Shown here piece after piece: positions 45,601 to 57,295 of a stretch of 64,000 bases of DNA. The stretch spans positions 1,860,001-1,924,000 of the forward strand of contig JADLSH010000061.1 in assembly GCA_016169945.1 (NCBI GenBank), written 5' to 3'. This stretch comes from Trachythela sp. YZ-2020 (lineage: Eukaryota; Cnidaria; Anthozoa; Malacalcyonacea; Clavulariidae). The position numbers and the translations under genes were made by a program. Numbering within the stretch: position 1 is the first letter of the stretch; each line of letters starts with the position of its first letter. The notes under the pieces were generated by a model that saw nothing but the letters and a program-made list of their open reading frames with translations, did not search any database and was not told the origin of the DNA.

Positions 45601-46100
45601 AAGTAGTCGAGTTTCGTAGAGACAGGATGTGACGCAATTAGCGATGGTAAAATGATGCCATCGACCGTCACTTGTAGCGACCACCGTCTATGAAGCGGCA
45701 AATTGCTGCGGCACCCTAACGTAAGTATCATGACCTTTTTTTCTTTTCGGGGGAAGAGAGGGGATCGGGAGGGCAATTGGGTGCGGAAGGAAGGGGATAA
45801 TAGTGGGCAAGCAGGGGAAGGGAAGAAAAAGAAAACCTGACACAATTCCATTCATTGACCTATGTCGTTCGTCCATAATCTGGACGAAAATGCTGATTGG
45901 TCGAGAGACCGATGCTTTACGTCATAGTGTCGCTTTTAGATTTAACTTGAATCGCGGATTTCGTTGTAAACAAATGAGTTCAAGATGAAATTCTTATTAA
46001 TAATGTACTGTATTATTGGTCCAATAGTCTCGCAAGAAGAAATTTTCCTTTTAAATAGACCGATCAAAAATTTAGACAGTATATAAACTTGCAACAAATA
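42699..46100. other. No gene recognised
   Basis: About 3.4 kb with only short ORFs. 45169-45212 is a small tandem repeat. A G-rich purine stretch (45740-45840) creates proline- and leucine-rich minus-strand frames of no evident meaning. Confidence 0.4.
45169..45212. repeat. 15-bp tandem repeat, 3 units
   Basis: Three units of TTTTCAATTTTCATG. Confidence 0.95.
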
Positions 46101-46109
46101 GCATGCCAC

Positions 46110-46420
46110 TGCACAGTATTTCATGTCACTGCTGTCAAGTATTTCATGTCACCCAGGAGTATCATTCCTCATACTCAACACTACTCTTGCAGCTCTATTC
46201 TGAAGTTTTTGAAGTCTATTGGAAAGGCATGTACCCAGGGTATCCCATACCATATTTCGGGCACATTGATACGATTTTGTAGGGCAAATGTTGAAAATAG
46301 CCAAGGCCAGCTATGATGTAGTTGGACCTGCTTTTGCACTCGTTGTGTATTTGTGACTTCGCCCAAGAAAGACGCGCGGACACATTGGGACGAGAACCAT
46401 AAAGCGCGTTCATTATAACT
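46110..46420 (-). pseudogene. LINE ORF2 C-terminal fragment
   Basis: The minus strand reads RLQKLQNRAARVVLSMRNDT near 46225-46160, the hallmark QNRAAR motif of the region after RT in CR1/L1-like LINEs. Upstream YGMGYPGYMPFQ and LGYFQHLPYK occur in a neighbouring frame. Multiple frame changes. Confidence 0.6.
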
Positions 46421-46429
46421 GTACAAAAT

Positions 46430-47353
46430 GAAGTATTTGCTTTTGTTTTATATTATGAAATTGAAGTGTGAAAATGTAGCATATTTTAGAGCAATCAGTT
46501 GTGTTAAATGGTTGCTTTTAGGTTAGACAGATTAAAATTTTTAGTCAAATAGACCATAGCCTAACGTTTTTTTTAGATCGTCGGTCGGGCTCAACCACAG
46601 CCACGCCTTTGTTGTCGGGCAAAAGAAGCTAACAACCCCCCAGTTGTAATACCGATATTTCGCTCCTGATATTCTTTGATTTTTGAGGTGAATATTTGTT
46701 TGGGATAACGAAACATGTAGTCCTTTGGGCTTTGGGTTTTCGCTTCAGGTCTTCAGCCTTTGCAAAATGCATATTATGATATATTATGTTTCTGGTTGCG
46801 TGCGCCTGTAACCGAGCTGCTACAGAGCTGGTTGTGTCGAATGGTTTGAGTTCGGGATTCCTGCCGTACGTTGACCTTTGTTGATCGGATGTCCACACTA
46901 AGTTAGGCATCAATATGATGAACTTAGGGGAACCTTCGAGTTAATTTTGATTCGATGTGGATTGACTACGGGAGCGTGACATCTAATATGGGAAGAAATT
47001 GTAAAATTATAGTATTTGTGTCAGACTTTATTTCGAATTGAATTTGAATTTATTAAGTTTGCCACAACAATTTTAATCAGGAATTAGATAGGAAAAATCG
47101 AATATTAGACAAATAAATGGCGATTTAAAAGAAAGCATAAATACGATGTCCTATCTTAGTTAGTATTTTACAAAAGAGGGAAGTCTTACCAGAAATAGGT
47201 TTATGAACCCCTACATAGTGGCGAAAAAAAAAGTTTTGCTAAAAATCTAGCTGCTGCATTTTGTGAGCTCAAAACTTGGTTTTACTTGACATGGCGGTGT
47301 TATTTTTTACAAATACAAGAAAATACAAGATCAGTGGTTAATTAAAAAATATT
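46430..47353. other. No gene recognised
   Basis: A 94-codon minus-strand frame (46913-46629) has no known domain. The left edge of segmental copy B is at 47354. Confidence 0.4.
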
Positions 47354-47468
47354 GAAGAAGGATGGTATAGAATATATCCGAAAAAAGCAATGGCAAATGA
47401 TATCGATCTTTGTCGGAAAGCGTTTCGTCAGCGATTTCTTCGGGAAATCTTTTTAGAGTCGATATGTT

Positions 47469-48437
47469 AAAACTCTTTATTGGTAGCGGGTATCAATTCT
47501 AAGACGATATCATCTTAGAATTTTCACTAATTTTGCAGTTTCATATCTTCGGTTCAGTGCATGCTATGTAGATGACAATACCACCGTTCGATTCAGCGTT
47601 TTACGATCTCTTTAGAGAAGTCAATTGTGTTTGTTTACAACGTTACGCGGCCGATTTAGCCCCTTTCAAACACCTCTGTAGTTGTATTTGTTTACAAATT
47701 AACAATAATACAAACTGATTATATATTCATTTCGCTTTCCTACCTTTGGTTTACACATTACAAACTTGTAAATACCACCATTCGACGGGGATTTCCAATC
47801 CCTTTAGTTTGATACCATTTTTATAATCATAGGATCATAATCTAGCCCTTTTACGGCAATTCTCGTTTTGTCGGCGCACGCTCGGACAACTTCGGAACCT
47901 AAAATATCCGCGACTTTGCACCCTAGCGTATTGAAAGTACCGGCAATTGATTCCTCGTGATGTCATTGCCTAGATGGCGGATTTTCATTGGTTTATAGCA
48001 ATCAACACTGACCTTATATGGCATTTCGTAATTGATTTCGCGTGCGGGAATCAAATTTCAACGATCTCGGTATTTTGTATGCAACTTTCAAAAAATAAAA
48101 ATAATAGTTCTACTTCTTCAAATGCAATGAAACTTTCCAATAATATTCCTTTTTACATGAACTACAATTTGTGTATTAACATTTTCTCGAAAATATTAAA
48201 TCTTGCTCTGGCAATTCCGATTTATTTCAACAATAATTGTAAAAGTTTTAGATGAACATGTATGCAAATTAATTTGGATATGTAATATGAACCGGGACAA
48301 ACTAAATATCATTTTAAAGAGGAAGTCATAAGCTATCGAATGACGCGTGTCCTGTTGCCAGAGAATAAACACGTCTGGAGATATTTACATTTGAAACAAC
48401 CGATCTTATTACAGCGCAAGCGACGTCTAGCGATAAT
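47469..48437. other. Block present in copy B and absent from copy A
   Basis: Copy A goes from GAGTCGATATGTT straight to TAATGATAGAGTCGC at the matching place. The block has no ORF with a domain and no clear inverted ends, so either a deletion in copy A or an insertion in copy B is possible. Confidence 0.6.
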
Positions 48438-48754
48438 GAGATAGAGTCGCATATAATTAGGATCGGACTATCAGGCGTTTAAATCTCGGTAATGTAACTA
48501 ACCGAGTCAGATAAAGACTGAATAGCCACTCTTTTAAAGCGGAGCTCCAAAGTACATGTCTGACCTCTATGAGCTCCAACGCTTACCGTTAGGTAGTGTT
48601 ATATAATTAATCTGTTTTCCCGCGATCAACCCGCGCGTTACTGTCCATACTTAAAGTCCTTAATAGTTTTTCCCACTCCCAGTAATTAATTGTGTAACTT
48701 TTTTGTTTAGTAAAAATGTCTGTTAATATTGATTGCAGAGTGGTGGTGACTGGA

Positions 48755-48821
48755 ATGCCAACAATGTATCTGAAATATCCTTTGTTGTACTTATTCATTC
48801 AATGCATATTAAGGGCGATTG
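48755..48821 (+). CDS. Copy B exon 1: signal peptide
   Basis: 22 codons plus one base: MPTMYLKYPLLYLFIQCILR, then a GTAAAG donor. An ATG at 48716 upstream is in frame, but GATTGCAG/AGTGG between them looks like a splice acceptor, so the start at 48755 is preferred. The leftover G plus GT of the PAN exon makes a glycine codon. Confidence 0.6.
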
Positions 48822-49451
48822 GTAAAGAACAAAGAACCGAAAATAAGACTTTTTGTTATGATTCTCTGGAAGGTAAAAATAATGTACATAATGGTATATC
48901 TCAGAGGAGGAATGGTGAGTTTACCGGCATGCAACGCGGCTCGTTATTATTCAAAATTTAATTTTCCGCCCACGCATGCCCAAAAATTGTGGATTTTTAT
49001 TTCAATTTTTTTCTTGGAAAATTTGGTATTTTAAAAGTAAGATTATATAAATGTTTTAATCGTGCATCAAGTATATTATTTTCAATTTGTTTGATTTTTA
49101 TATCGCGTTTTAGTCATGCTAATCACCAATTGTATTAACCCTTGTTTCGGATCAGGGCACAAATCCCGAAAGAGACTTCGATAAACGCCGGGGATAATTA
49201 CATTTATAATTCAAAAGTCAAAATAAATCACACCAACGAATTCCAAAAAAGTGTTCTACCTTATAATACCCCAAAACCCAAATAATCCCCTCAAACCGAC
49301 GATTAATCGCAATTTGAAAATGGGATAAATTGTTGAATTTATTATATTCTCACTTTCGCTAGTGGCGAAAATTCAACTGATGTAACTCAATATGGCGCGA
49401 TACATTGACATAATTATACGCAACCTTGATACATTGACATAATTATACGTA
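48822..49451 (+). other. Copy B intron 1, left part
   Basis: Aligns with 910-1465 of copy A except for an extra stretch at 48897-48939, which recurs inverted at 53461-53503. Confidence 0.55.
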
Positions 49452-52400
49452 ACTACTCTGTCGCAAGTTTTGAAGTAAATAAAGTGATCGGTAAGAGCAC
49501 TGTAGACAATTTGCCCCTTCAAATGGAGCTTTGTAACCAAATAATCTAGATTTATTGTTTTTATGTATTTCTGACTGCTTGATGTAGACGTACAGGCAGT
49601 TAAAAATCAAAATGTTTTAGCCGACATTTTGTCAACATGTCCCAGAGGCATGGCTTCGCTTTGATATGGTTTGTCGCGAAAACAAACCCGGTTTAGTAGC
49701 AACTTTCTTGTTATTTCCCAACAGTATTTACTGTAAAATACTTCTGCTTTGCTGTTGACTTTAGCTTGGCTATATTTTTGGTTGTGGCTACATGTGTTTA
49801 TAGAATAGTTGCAAAAATTAGTGTTTTGGTTGCTGTGTGTATGCAAAAGGTTGTATTTTTAAGAAGCCCTTCCATTAAAATAACTGAAAATATATTATAT
49901 GCAAAGTCCTTTGTCTGCCACTACTCCAGACAGTAAGTAGTGACTACCAGTGATTGCTGAAAGTTGTTAATAAATAGCCCTTTGTCCCATGATATACTGT
50001 AGTTCAACTATAATTGTTTAGGGCTGTTTATAAGAACCATGCTTGCTATGCCCATACCAAGGTTGCTTCATATATTGTTTTATATATATCTGTAACCTTG
50101 GGGTCCAGTATCGGCTGCAGCCAAAAATATACAACACTTCTAGTCCCACAACATTCGGAAGGCTTGTGATTGCAGCCCATGACTGCCCGCTTGCTAGGAC
50201 CAAGACCAGATTTTGGTGTACATGCAGGGGAGGTGAAATTTTAGGGGAGGTGCAATGTCTGTGTCCCTGGAAGAGTGGGTTCTTGAATTTTAGGGTTTAT
50301 AAAGTTGTTAATAAACTGCCCCCTATTCTTCCACAAAGTTTATACTTAGAGGTCTGAACATGGTCTGCACTATCAATTTATTCTTTCCAACACAACCGAT
50401 CACTATTAAAACCAATATGTAAATAACTGTTGAATATGCATTCATGCAGATATGCTTACTTTAATGTAAATGCTGTGGAAGTTGAACACCTTGGGGAAAA
50501 TTAAAAGACTAGGTGCATGTTGCTGCTGATCACAGTTGGTACATTCATGACAATTGTTGTAGACAAAGAGGTTAGGTGGTTTTAGTGTGCCCAATAGTAA
50601 GAATTGGCATTTTTAAAGATTTTGTCTTTATTATTATAACAGCCACCTCAATTACCTTTGTTTACTTTTGAAGTCCAAGCTTTTATTTATTTAATTCCCA
50701 CCTAAATGTCCACATGAGTTATTGTAGGCAGATGATGGCCTGGCAAATCATGCTAGCTCACCTTGCAAGCTTGCCATGTGCCTAATATGTGTTGGCTATC
50801 CAAGCCAACAGAAAGAAATTATATAATAATATTTCCTGGAAAATGAAATTAGTGTATATTTTGCAAAATAGGTAATTACAGAAAATGTTCACACTCCCCC
50901 TAAGGCAAATGGGAACTTTGCCCACTATATTCACCCCCCTCTTAGGAAGATGTCTCCCCCTCTTAGTAAGATATCTTAAACAGGGACCTAAGCTGTCCCT
51001 TTGGAAGTGCCAATCTGAACCAGATTTCATCCACCCCCTGCCAACTTGATAAATATTTTAATTCATTTACTTGAGTGACATACAGTTACAGACCCTTCAT
51101 GAAGCAGCAAGAGAAGCAGAAACTGACCTGATGGTCCACAACAGTTTGGTTTGTTCACTGCCCACCCCCCTCCCTCCCAATAACAATTCACAATCTAGAA
51201 TGTTTGGTGGGGATTGAAAAACTTTTGAATGTTGATGAGCACTCTTGGAACATTGGTAATTAAGCTCCTTCCCCTAGGTAGATTTGGAAGGATTACAATA
51301 GAAGTCTTGGAGGGGAGTCCAGACCTTTCAAGGCCTAGCCCTACCAGTTTGACCCACTTGAAAGTTTCATGTGAACCCAGTAATGTGGAGATCTTGCCTT
51401 ATTCCAAGAGCCACTTAGTCACCAGCATGGCCGAATTTTGAGGGGAGGTGTGAGGAGGTGAGCACATCTCCTGGGATAATTTTGCACCTCCCCTGAGAAT
51501 TTTTGCACCATCCCTGGTAATTTATACACCTCCCCCTGTTAACAGTTAAATGATGGATCAAAATTTAACGTTGAATAATAACAGAATCATTACAACAAAC
51601 TTGCCAAGTTTTGGTCAAACACAATTTCAATTGGATGAGTCACACAATCATAATGCATACTGAAATACATACATTACATTGCATACATAAAGTAACATTT
51701 TTTACTTTAGGGGTATGTCTTAAACCCTAGAATTCAAGAACCCACTCTTCCAGGGGCACAGACACTGCACCTCCCCTAAAATTTATTTCATCTCCCCCAG
51801 CATGTACACCAAAATCTGGCCTTCGTCACTAGCAAGCGGGCAGTCATGGCCGATGTTGTGGGACTAGCAGTGTTGTATATTTTTGGCTGCAGCCGACACT
51901 GGACCCCAAGGTTACAGATTTATATAGAACAATATATGAAGCAATCTTGGTATGGGCATAGCAGGCATGGTTCTTATGGACAGCCCCTAAACAATTATAG
52001 GAGAACTACAGTATATCATGGGACAAAGGGCTGTTTATTAACAACTTTCAGCAATCACTGGTAGTCACTACTTACTGTCTGGAGTAGTGGGCAGACAAAG
52101 GACTTTGCATATAATATATTTTCAGTTATTTTAATGGAAGGGCTTCTTAAAAATACAACCTTTTGCATACACACAGCAACCAAAACACTAATTTTTGCAA
52201 TTATTCTATAAACACATGTGGCCACAACCAAAAATATAGCCAAGCTAAAGTCACCAGCAAAGCAGAAGTATTTTACAGTTAATACTGTTCGGAAATAACG
52301 AGAAAGTTGCTAGTAAACCGGGTTTGTTTTCGCGACAAACCATATCAAGGTGAAGCCATGCTTCTGGGACATGTTGACAAAATGTCGGCTAACACATTTT

Positions 52401-52540
52401 GATTTTTAACTGCCTGTACGTAGAAATCAAGCAGTCAGAAATACATAAAAACAATAAATCTAGATTCTTTGGTTACAGAGCTCCATTTGAAGTGCTCTTA
52501 CCGATCACTTTATTTACTTCAAAACGTGCGACAAAGTAAT
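49452..52540. mobile_element. 3.1-kb element with about 830-bp inverted repeats
   Basis: The left arm 49452-50300 and right arm 51720-52540 are reverse complements, at about 95% identity by eye where checked. They surround a unique loop of about 1.4 kb. Outer ends share TACTYTGTCGCA followed by GTTTTGAAGTAAATAAAGTG. The loop and inner arm have repeated GGGGAGGTG / CACCTCCCC words. No transposase is seen, so it is a non-autonomous foldback-type transposon. It lies within intron 1 of the copy B gene and is absent from copy A. Confidence 0.88.
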
Positions 52541-53560
52541 TTTCGAAGCCAGCTTTTTGCCAAATTTGCTTCACTCCTGCGTCAACTCGAAAGCATTTTT
52601 TTCACGAATTATCGAATGGATTTCGCCGAAACTTACGTTTAAGAATCCTGATCACCTCTGCTAAAAATACAACTTTTAAACCAGTGTTTGGAGCGAAAGA
52701 TAAAGCATAAAAATTTAAAAATATAGCTTCGTGTAAAATATACATTTTCGGTCTGCCATTTGGCGCGAAATGGAAGAATAACCACTTTTACCGGCATGCA
52801 TTGCGATAGCTGGAATTGTCTATTAATCTAAAAGTTACTAAAGTGACTACTAACACTACTAAATAGCAACAGTATAAATCCAAAGAGTAAAATATTATGT
52901 AAAACCTATCTGTGGTTTGTAATGTTTTTGAATCTGAATTTATCAACAATAACTAGTGTTTCAGAGAAATATATATAATTCTCAAATTTTATATTAGATA
53001 ATTAGAATAACATTTAGCCGCTAGTACTCAGAAGAGAGTTTCATATTTTGAAATTGTATACACAGACTGTACATTCAAAATCAATCTGCATGAGCATGGC
53101 CATCTCAACTTGGTTTCCTTGTAAATTGCAGAATGATAATAATTGTAACATAGTTCAATAACAACTTTTATAAATACGACAGAAGTTTAAGTGTAAACAT
53201 GTTGCTAGCACGATTATTTATAAATATAATCTTACCTTAGACAAACATTTTCGTTTGACAATATTTAACAAGCTGTCTGGAACCATTTATTAAAAGTTCA
53301 TATTAAATTAAACTATCCGAAACCGAAGCTTGATTCCCACAAAAAGTTTCAATTTCAAAATTGAAGTCCCGAGTTCATGAATTGTGTATACAGGGAAAAG
53401 CAGCCGAAGAATAAACGACGCGTGGCGATAAATCGATAATATATAATAATCCGAGTCTGACCGCGTTGCATGCCGGTTAGTCACCACACCTCCTCTGAAT
53501 ATATCCTGATTCAGGAAAATTCCCGTCAATTTCGTTGAGGAGATAGCTGTGCCTAAAACA
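52541..53560 (+). other. Copy B intron 1, right copy-specific part
   Basis: About 1 kb with no counterpart in copy A. It includes 53461-53503, an inverted copy of 48897-48939. No ORF with a domain. Confidence 0.5.
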
Positions 53561-53829
53561 GTGTTTCATTTATACAAGCACAAAAGTGTTGCTTTTCATT
53601 TGTCGTGATAAAAACGTTAGTATAACTCAATAATCTTAAAGACATGAATGATATTTGGTGAGAACAATGAGCTTGATAAAATTAAATGTATGCATGCATG
53701 TAATTGTAAATTATCAGGATTTTGATTTGATACACAAGCTCACAGTCACGATTTCCTTTGCGCTTTCTTCATGGACTCTTAATGAGAATTAGAAATTAAA
53801 TTACTTACTATATACGTTGTATACTGTAG

Positions 53830-54062
53830 GTTTCAGGCTTAATAAAACAGTTTTGATGAACCAAACCGTTTCGGAATGGATCGATTGCGTAATGGAATGT
53901 GTCACTGAGCCATGTTGTAGATCAATCAACTACAAGAAGACAGTGAACGCTCAGAATGAACCAAATTGTGAAATGTTACATGACGTGGTCTACAATACAT
54001 CTGAGAAAGTATTGGAGACGAACTCTTCTTATCATTATGTTTATCTCGTTAACCCACAAAAG
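53830..54062 (+). CDS. Copy B exon 2: PAN/Apple domain
   Basis: About 78 residues with WIDCVMECVTEPCCRSINY and NCEMLHDVVYN, bounded by an ACTGTAG acceptor and an AAAAG/GTAAGA donor. It differs from the copy A exon at only a few residues. The cysteine pattern supports an extracellular, disulphide-bonded module. Confidence 0.8.
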
Positions 54063-54789
54063 GTAAGAATTAACCGCAGAGAAAGAAATATTTCAATTAC
54101 AGTACATTCGAGAAAATGATTGCAATTTGACGCGATTAAACTATACCAAAACTGTGTGGTTCATTGAACAATTTTTACATAATTATATAAATTATTTCAT
54201 TTTAGAGACATATTTTAAAACAGAGCAAATTTATTGAGATTCAGTTGATTAGTGGAACACCAAACTTGCGTGTTGATAAAAAAATGTACTCTACGTCACC
54301 TTAATCTTATGGCATGTCTCAAAACTAGGACTAGATATGGCATCTTATATATTCAACGAGACGATTCTGAAACTAGAATGTTTGAATGAGAAGAGATTTT
54401 TAAACCTGTCAAATCCTTTAGAAATCGAATCGCTTTGTCCTTCAATTAGATTACCACATAACACATCAGAAATGTGGCGGCCATATTGGTGTGACCAACT
54501 TAGTTATTCACTCTTAGAAAATTTAAGAGGAAAGAGAAGCCACAGATAGCCAAGTTATATCTGGGCAAGACAATGTACGTTGTTCTTTCACACTCCTAAC
54601 CAGAAATAGCATGGACCACTTTCAGCATGTCAGCTGAACACTACAGTAGAGTACCAGTACGTGTTCGCACCAATACGAAATTCATTGGTTTCATTTATGG
54701 CTGCATAGTTTTCAATTCAGTTTTTCCATAGTAACCAGTATTTATTGCAAATGTCGTAAAAACAAACAAACGACTAGTTTTTCCTGTAG

Positions 54790-54838
54790 GAATACAATGC
54801 AAGCTGCCTTCCAAAGGTTTTAAAAGAGACAACTCAAG
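54790..54838 (+). CDS. Copy B exon 3: linker
   Basis: Reads EYNASCLPKVLKETTQ plus one base, between TTCCTGTAG and GTATGTG. Its phase (0 in, 1 out) connects the PAN exon to the TLDc exon. One cysteine may pair with the PAN module. Confidence 0.65.
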
Positions 54839-54965
54839 GTATGTGTTGATAAATACAAAAAAATTAACTTGTGTATTGAGTATGAAGAGTTCAGTGATAT
54901 GATTTTCCGTTTATTAGTATGTTATTATCGTTGTATAGAACTACACTGGGTACAAAACCGTTCCT

Positions 54966-55035
54966 GGTTAGGTCTTAAATTGTGTATATATCTACTCACT
55001 TGGATTATCCACCAAACCCAGTATTCTAGTTCAAC
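54966..55035 (+). mobile_element. SINE-tail-like insertion specific to copy B
   Basis: Copy A lacks these bases. CCTGGTTAGGTCTTAAATTG resembles CCTGGCTAGGTCTAAAAAAT of the SINE at 37683. It is followed by an inverted pair (TCACTTGG and CCAAGTGA), as in the SINE tails. No A or B box is present. Confidence 0.4.
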
Positions 55036-55768
55036 CAAGTGAAGTGCAAAAAAGTCTTTGAAGTTTTATTTTGTTCATACACTGTTAAATTAAACAAAAA
55101 TATGCCTCCATTCTTATTGACTATTTTACGTTGGGATTACTTCTTTTTTAAATTTGGCCACCAGCCTCAACAAATACAAAACATTTCTGGAGATGGACGC
55201 ACCTCTCTCGTGCAAGTCGCAATTTTCTAGTTCACAGCTTGTTTATTAAGCCGGTTATTTTTCCTTGATGGCGCCGACTGCCAAATTTTTAAAAGACGCT
55301 CTGATCCGGAGTCCTGAATTTTCAAAAGAGGCTCTGATGGGCAATCAGTTTAAGTATATATTTCTAAAGTCTTAAGTGCTAACTTGACACCAGATCAAAA
55401 ATCGTAGCTCGTGCGCCATGCTAAAAGATCTATGTTTGCCAAGTTGTATTGAAATTAATTATTTACGCACGCCAAGGCATTGTTGTTAAAGGGGGGAAAT
55501 GTGACATTGAATCGGTTTAATGTTAAACAGTAAAGTTAACAGATTTCAATATTTGGTCAAATATCGGAGGTTATTGCAAACGGTAGAATGTAAGTTTTGA
55601 ACAAAAATATTGAATACTTCTGTTCTTAAATTTCGGTGAAACAAATTAACAAAATCGTTAATCGTTAAAATTATAGTGACATATTAACAAAATCGTTAAG
55701 GTGAATCGCACCGGCCGGATGCTTTTGCAGTATAGATAATGCATATTTCTGTTAAACAATGTATATAG

Positions 55769-56016
55769 TTCATGTTTTGGAATCAGAAATATTGTCACCG
55801 GAGCCACCGCAATTTACAAAGAGACTGGGAGAATGGTTGCCTGAGAGAGGAAATTGGAAAATTTGTTGGCGAGCAACAAGGGATGGTTGGGGAGCCAGTT
55901 CATTCCACTCGGGATGTGACGAGAAAAAACCGACATTAACAATTGTCAAAGTTGTCAAAGATAGCAAAAGTTATATTTTTGGAGGGTATATGCTACCAAA
56001 ACATGGAATGATTGGA
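55769..56016 (+). CDS. Copy B exon 4: TLDc N-terminal half, with 2-bp frameshift
   Basis: Starts after ATATAG and reads VHVLESEILSPEPPQF, then RLGEWLPERGNWKICWRATR, GWGASSFHSGCDEKKPTLTI and KSYIFGGY, the TLDc core pattern. After GGY an extra TA (about 55989-55992) moves the frame. The other frame reads ATKTWNDW up to the GTAAGT donor, as a TLDc domain would. Exon length without the pair (246) gives the phase needed by exon 5. Confidence 0.8.
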
Positions 56017-56975
56017 GTAAGTTTGAATCTGTTTTTGGAATGGAGAAAGATTAAATTTAATATTGCACTTTTTGATGTGCAATAAAGTGGTGGGGTGAAC
56101 TTAAAATTAACAGTGTGCTTTATCATAAAACGTATAGATATAATTATAAATAAACCTTGCACTAATATCGATGACTAAATAACAGTTTTACAGAGAGTAA
56201 CCACTCGCTAGGGCTATCGATCATACAGTGTTTTCTTGAGTAAAGTGCTACTGACAGCAAATATTCCAAAGATTCGCTAAATTTGGTGGTGAAAACCACG
56301 AAGCAATGTTTGTGCATTCTTGCTGCATGGAACATATAATCACCGAAAATGAACCAATTCATATTATGCAGAAGAGTAGCAGCCACTAATTTTCGCAACA
56401 AATTAGCATTTTCCCTTGATTTGTACGTGATTTACAAGAGATACTGTGACGTTCTCTTTGAAATTTGATTGAGTGCAAGGCTAATCAATTATTCATGAAT
56501 TTCACAACCACTCCAACACTACATCTTGCAGTAAATTACGATATAATCCCATATTCAAGCGCATCGTTCTCAGGTTTACCAAAGCCTAGATAATAATTAT
56601 TGGAAGTTTAAAGTATATCGTTCTGACCAGCGTTAATACAAATCAAGAAAGAAAAGTGGAAGGCCCAATTCCTACCTTAGCCTTAACAAGATATATAACA
56701 CTAACCGTAACCCGTCTTCCACCGATGTTATCATAAATTGTAATAACACCGACAAGAACGACAATTGCTCATATTCAATCATCGTCAGTGTTATAATGGA
56801 TCCCCCAGCTCATTCTCTCTTGGTTTGGGGATTCTCCGTTTTTTATCAACTTTGTTTAATATTTGAGAAAATCATTGCCCTGCTCCAAAAATATGCATCA
56901 CAAAATATTCAGCATTATTCAGTTCTTATTAGAAAATCACATCTAATTAGATATTTTTGTGTATATTTGTGACAG

Positions 56976-57295
56976 CTGAATGTACCAAGGCTCCAGGATC
57001 CTTTTTGTTTTCACTTCGCAACAACGACAACCTTTCACCTTTCAAGGCTCCGTTGAAAGATCGAAATGACGAGGAAGCAATTTGTTCTTTCCATTCAAGT
57101 GTAGTAAAGTTTGGTTCGGGTGTTGACCTAGAAATTGTTAGCGATGCTCACACAAACACTGCTTCTGCCGCAAATCTTGGTTCGACTTACCAAGCTCCGT
57201 CTGGTTACACCTACGGCCACCACAACACACGATCCCTCCTTGGAGGAAGCCAGCACTTCAATCCATCAGAAGTTGAAGTGTTATATCTCAAATAA
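56976..57295 (+). CDS. Copy B exon 5: TLDc C-terminal half and stop
   Basis: Starts after TTTGTGACAG and reads ECTKAPGSFLFSLRNNDN, PFKAPLKDRNDEEAI, KFGSGVDLEIVSDAH, GSTYQAPSGYTYGHHNTRS and SEVEVLYLK, then TAA. This is the typical C-terminal half of TLDc domains, and the protein ends with the domain. Confidence 0.88.

Larger units (their letters stand above)
48755..57295 (+). pseudogene. PAN-TLDc secreted protein gene, copy B (near-intact, one apparent frameshift)
   Basis: Five exons: 48755-48821 (signal peptide), 53830-54062 (PAN), 54790-54838 (linker), 55769-56016 (TLDc N half), 56976-57295 (TLDc C half, ending TAA). All introns are GT-AG. Junction phases fit (1, 0, 1, then 1 if two extra bases in exon 4 are discounted), giving about 305 residues. 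PAN modules bind proteins or glycans; TLDc domains are linked to oxidative stress protection and V-ATPase regulation in other animals. Their pairing behind a signal peptide suggests a secreted protein of unknown role. The frameshift may be real or an assembly error. Confidence 0.75.

Noticed and set aside
45450..45876. Proline/leucine-rich minus-strand ORFs
   Set aside because: They come from a purine-rich stretch near 45740-45840, with no domain and no splice context.
47974..48255. 93-codon ORF in the copy-B-specific block
   Set aside because: AT-rich composition, no domain, and no counterpart in copy A.
54337..54549. 70-codon frame in copy B intron 2, considered as an extra exon
   Set aside because: The matching place in copy A (3124 onward) has an indel that breaks it, there is no suitable splice phase, and no PAN or TLDc features are present.
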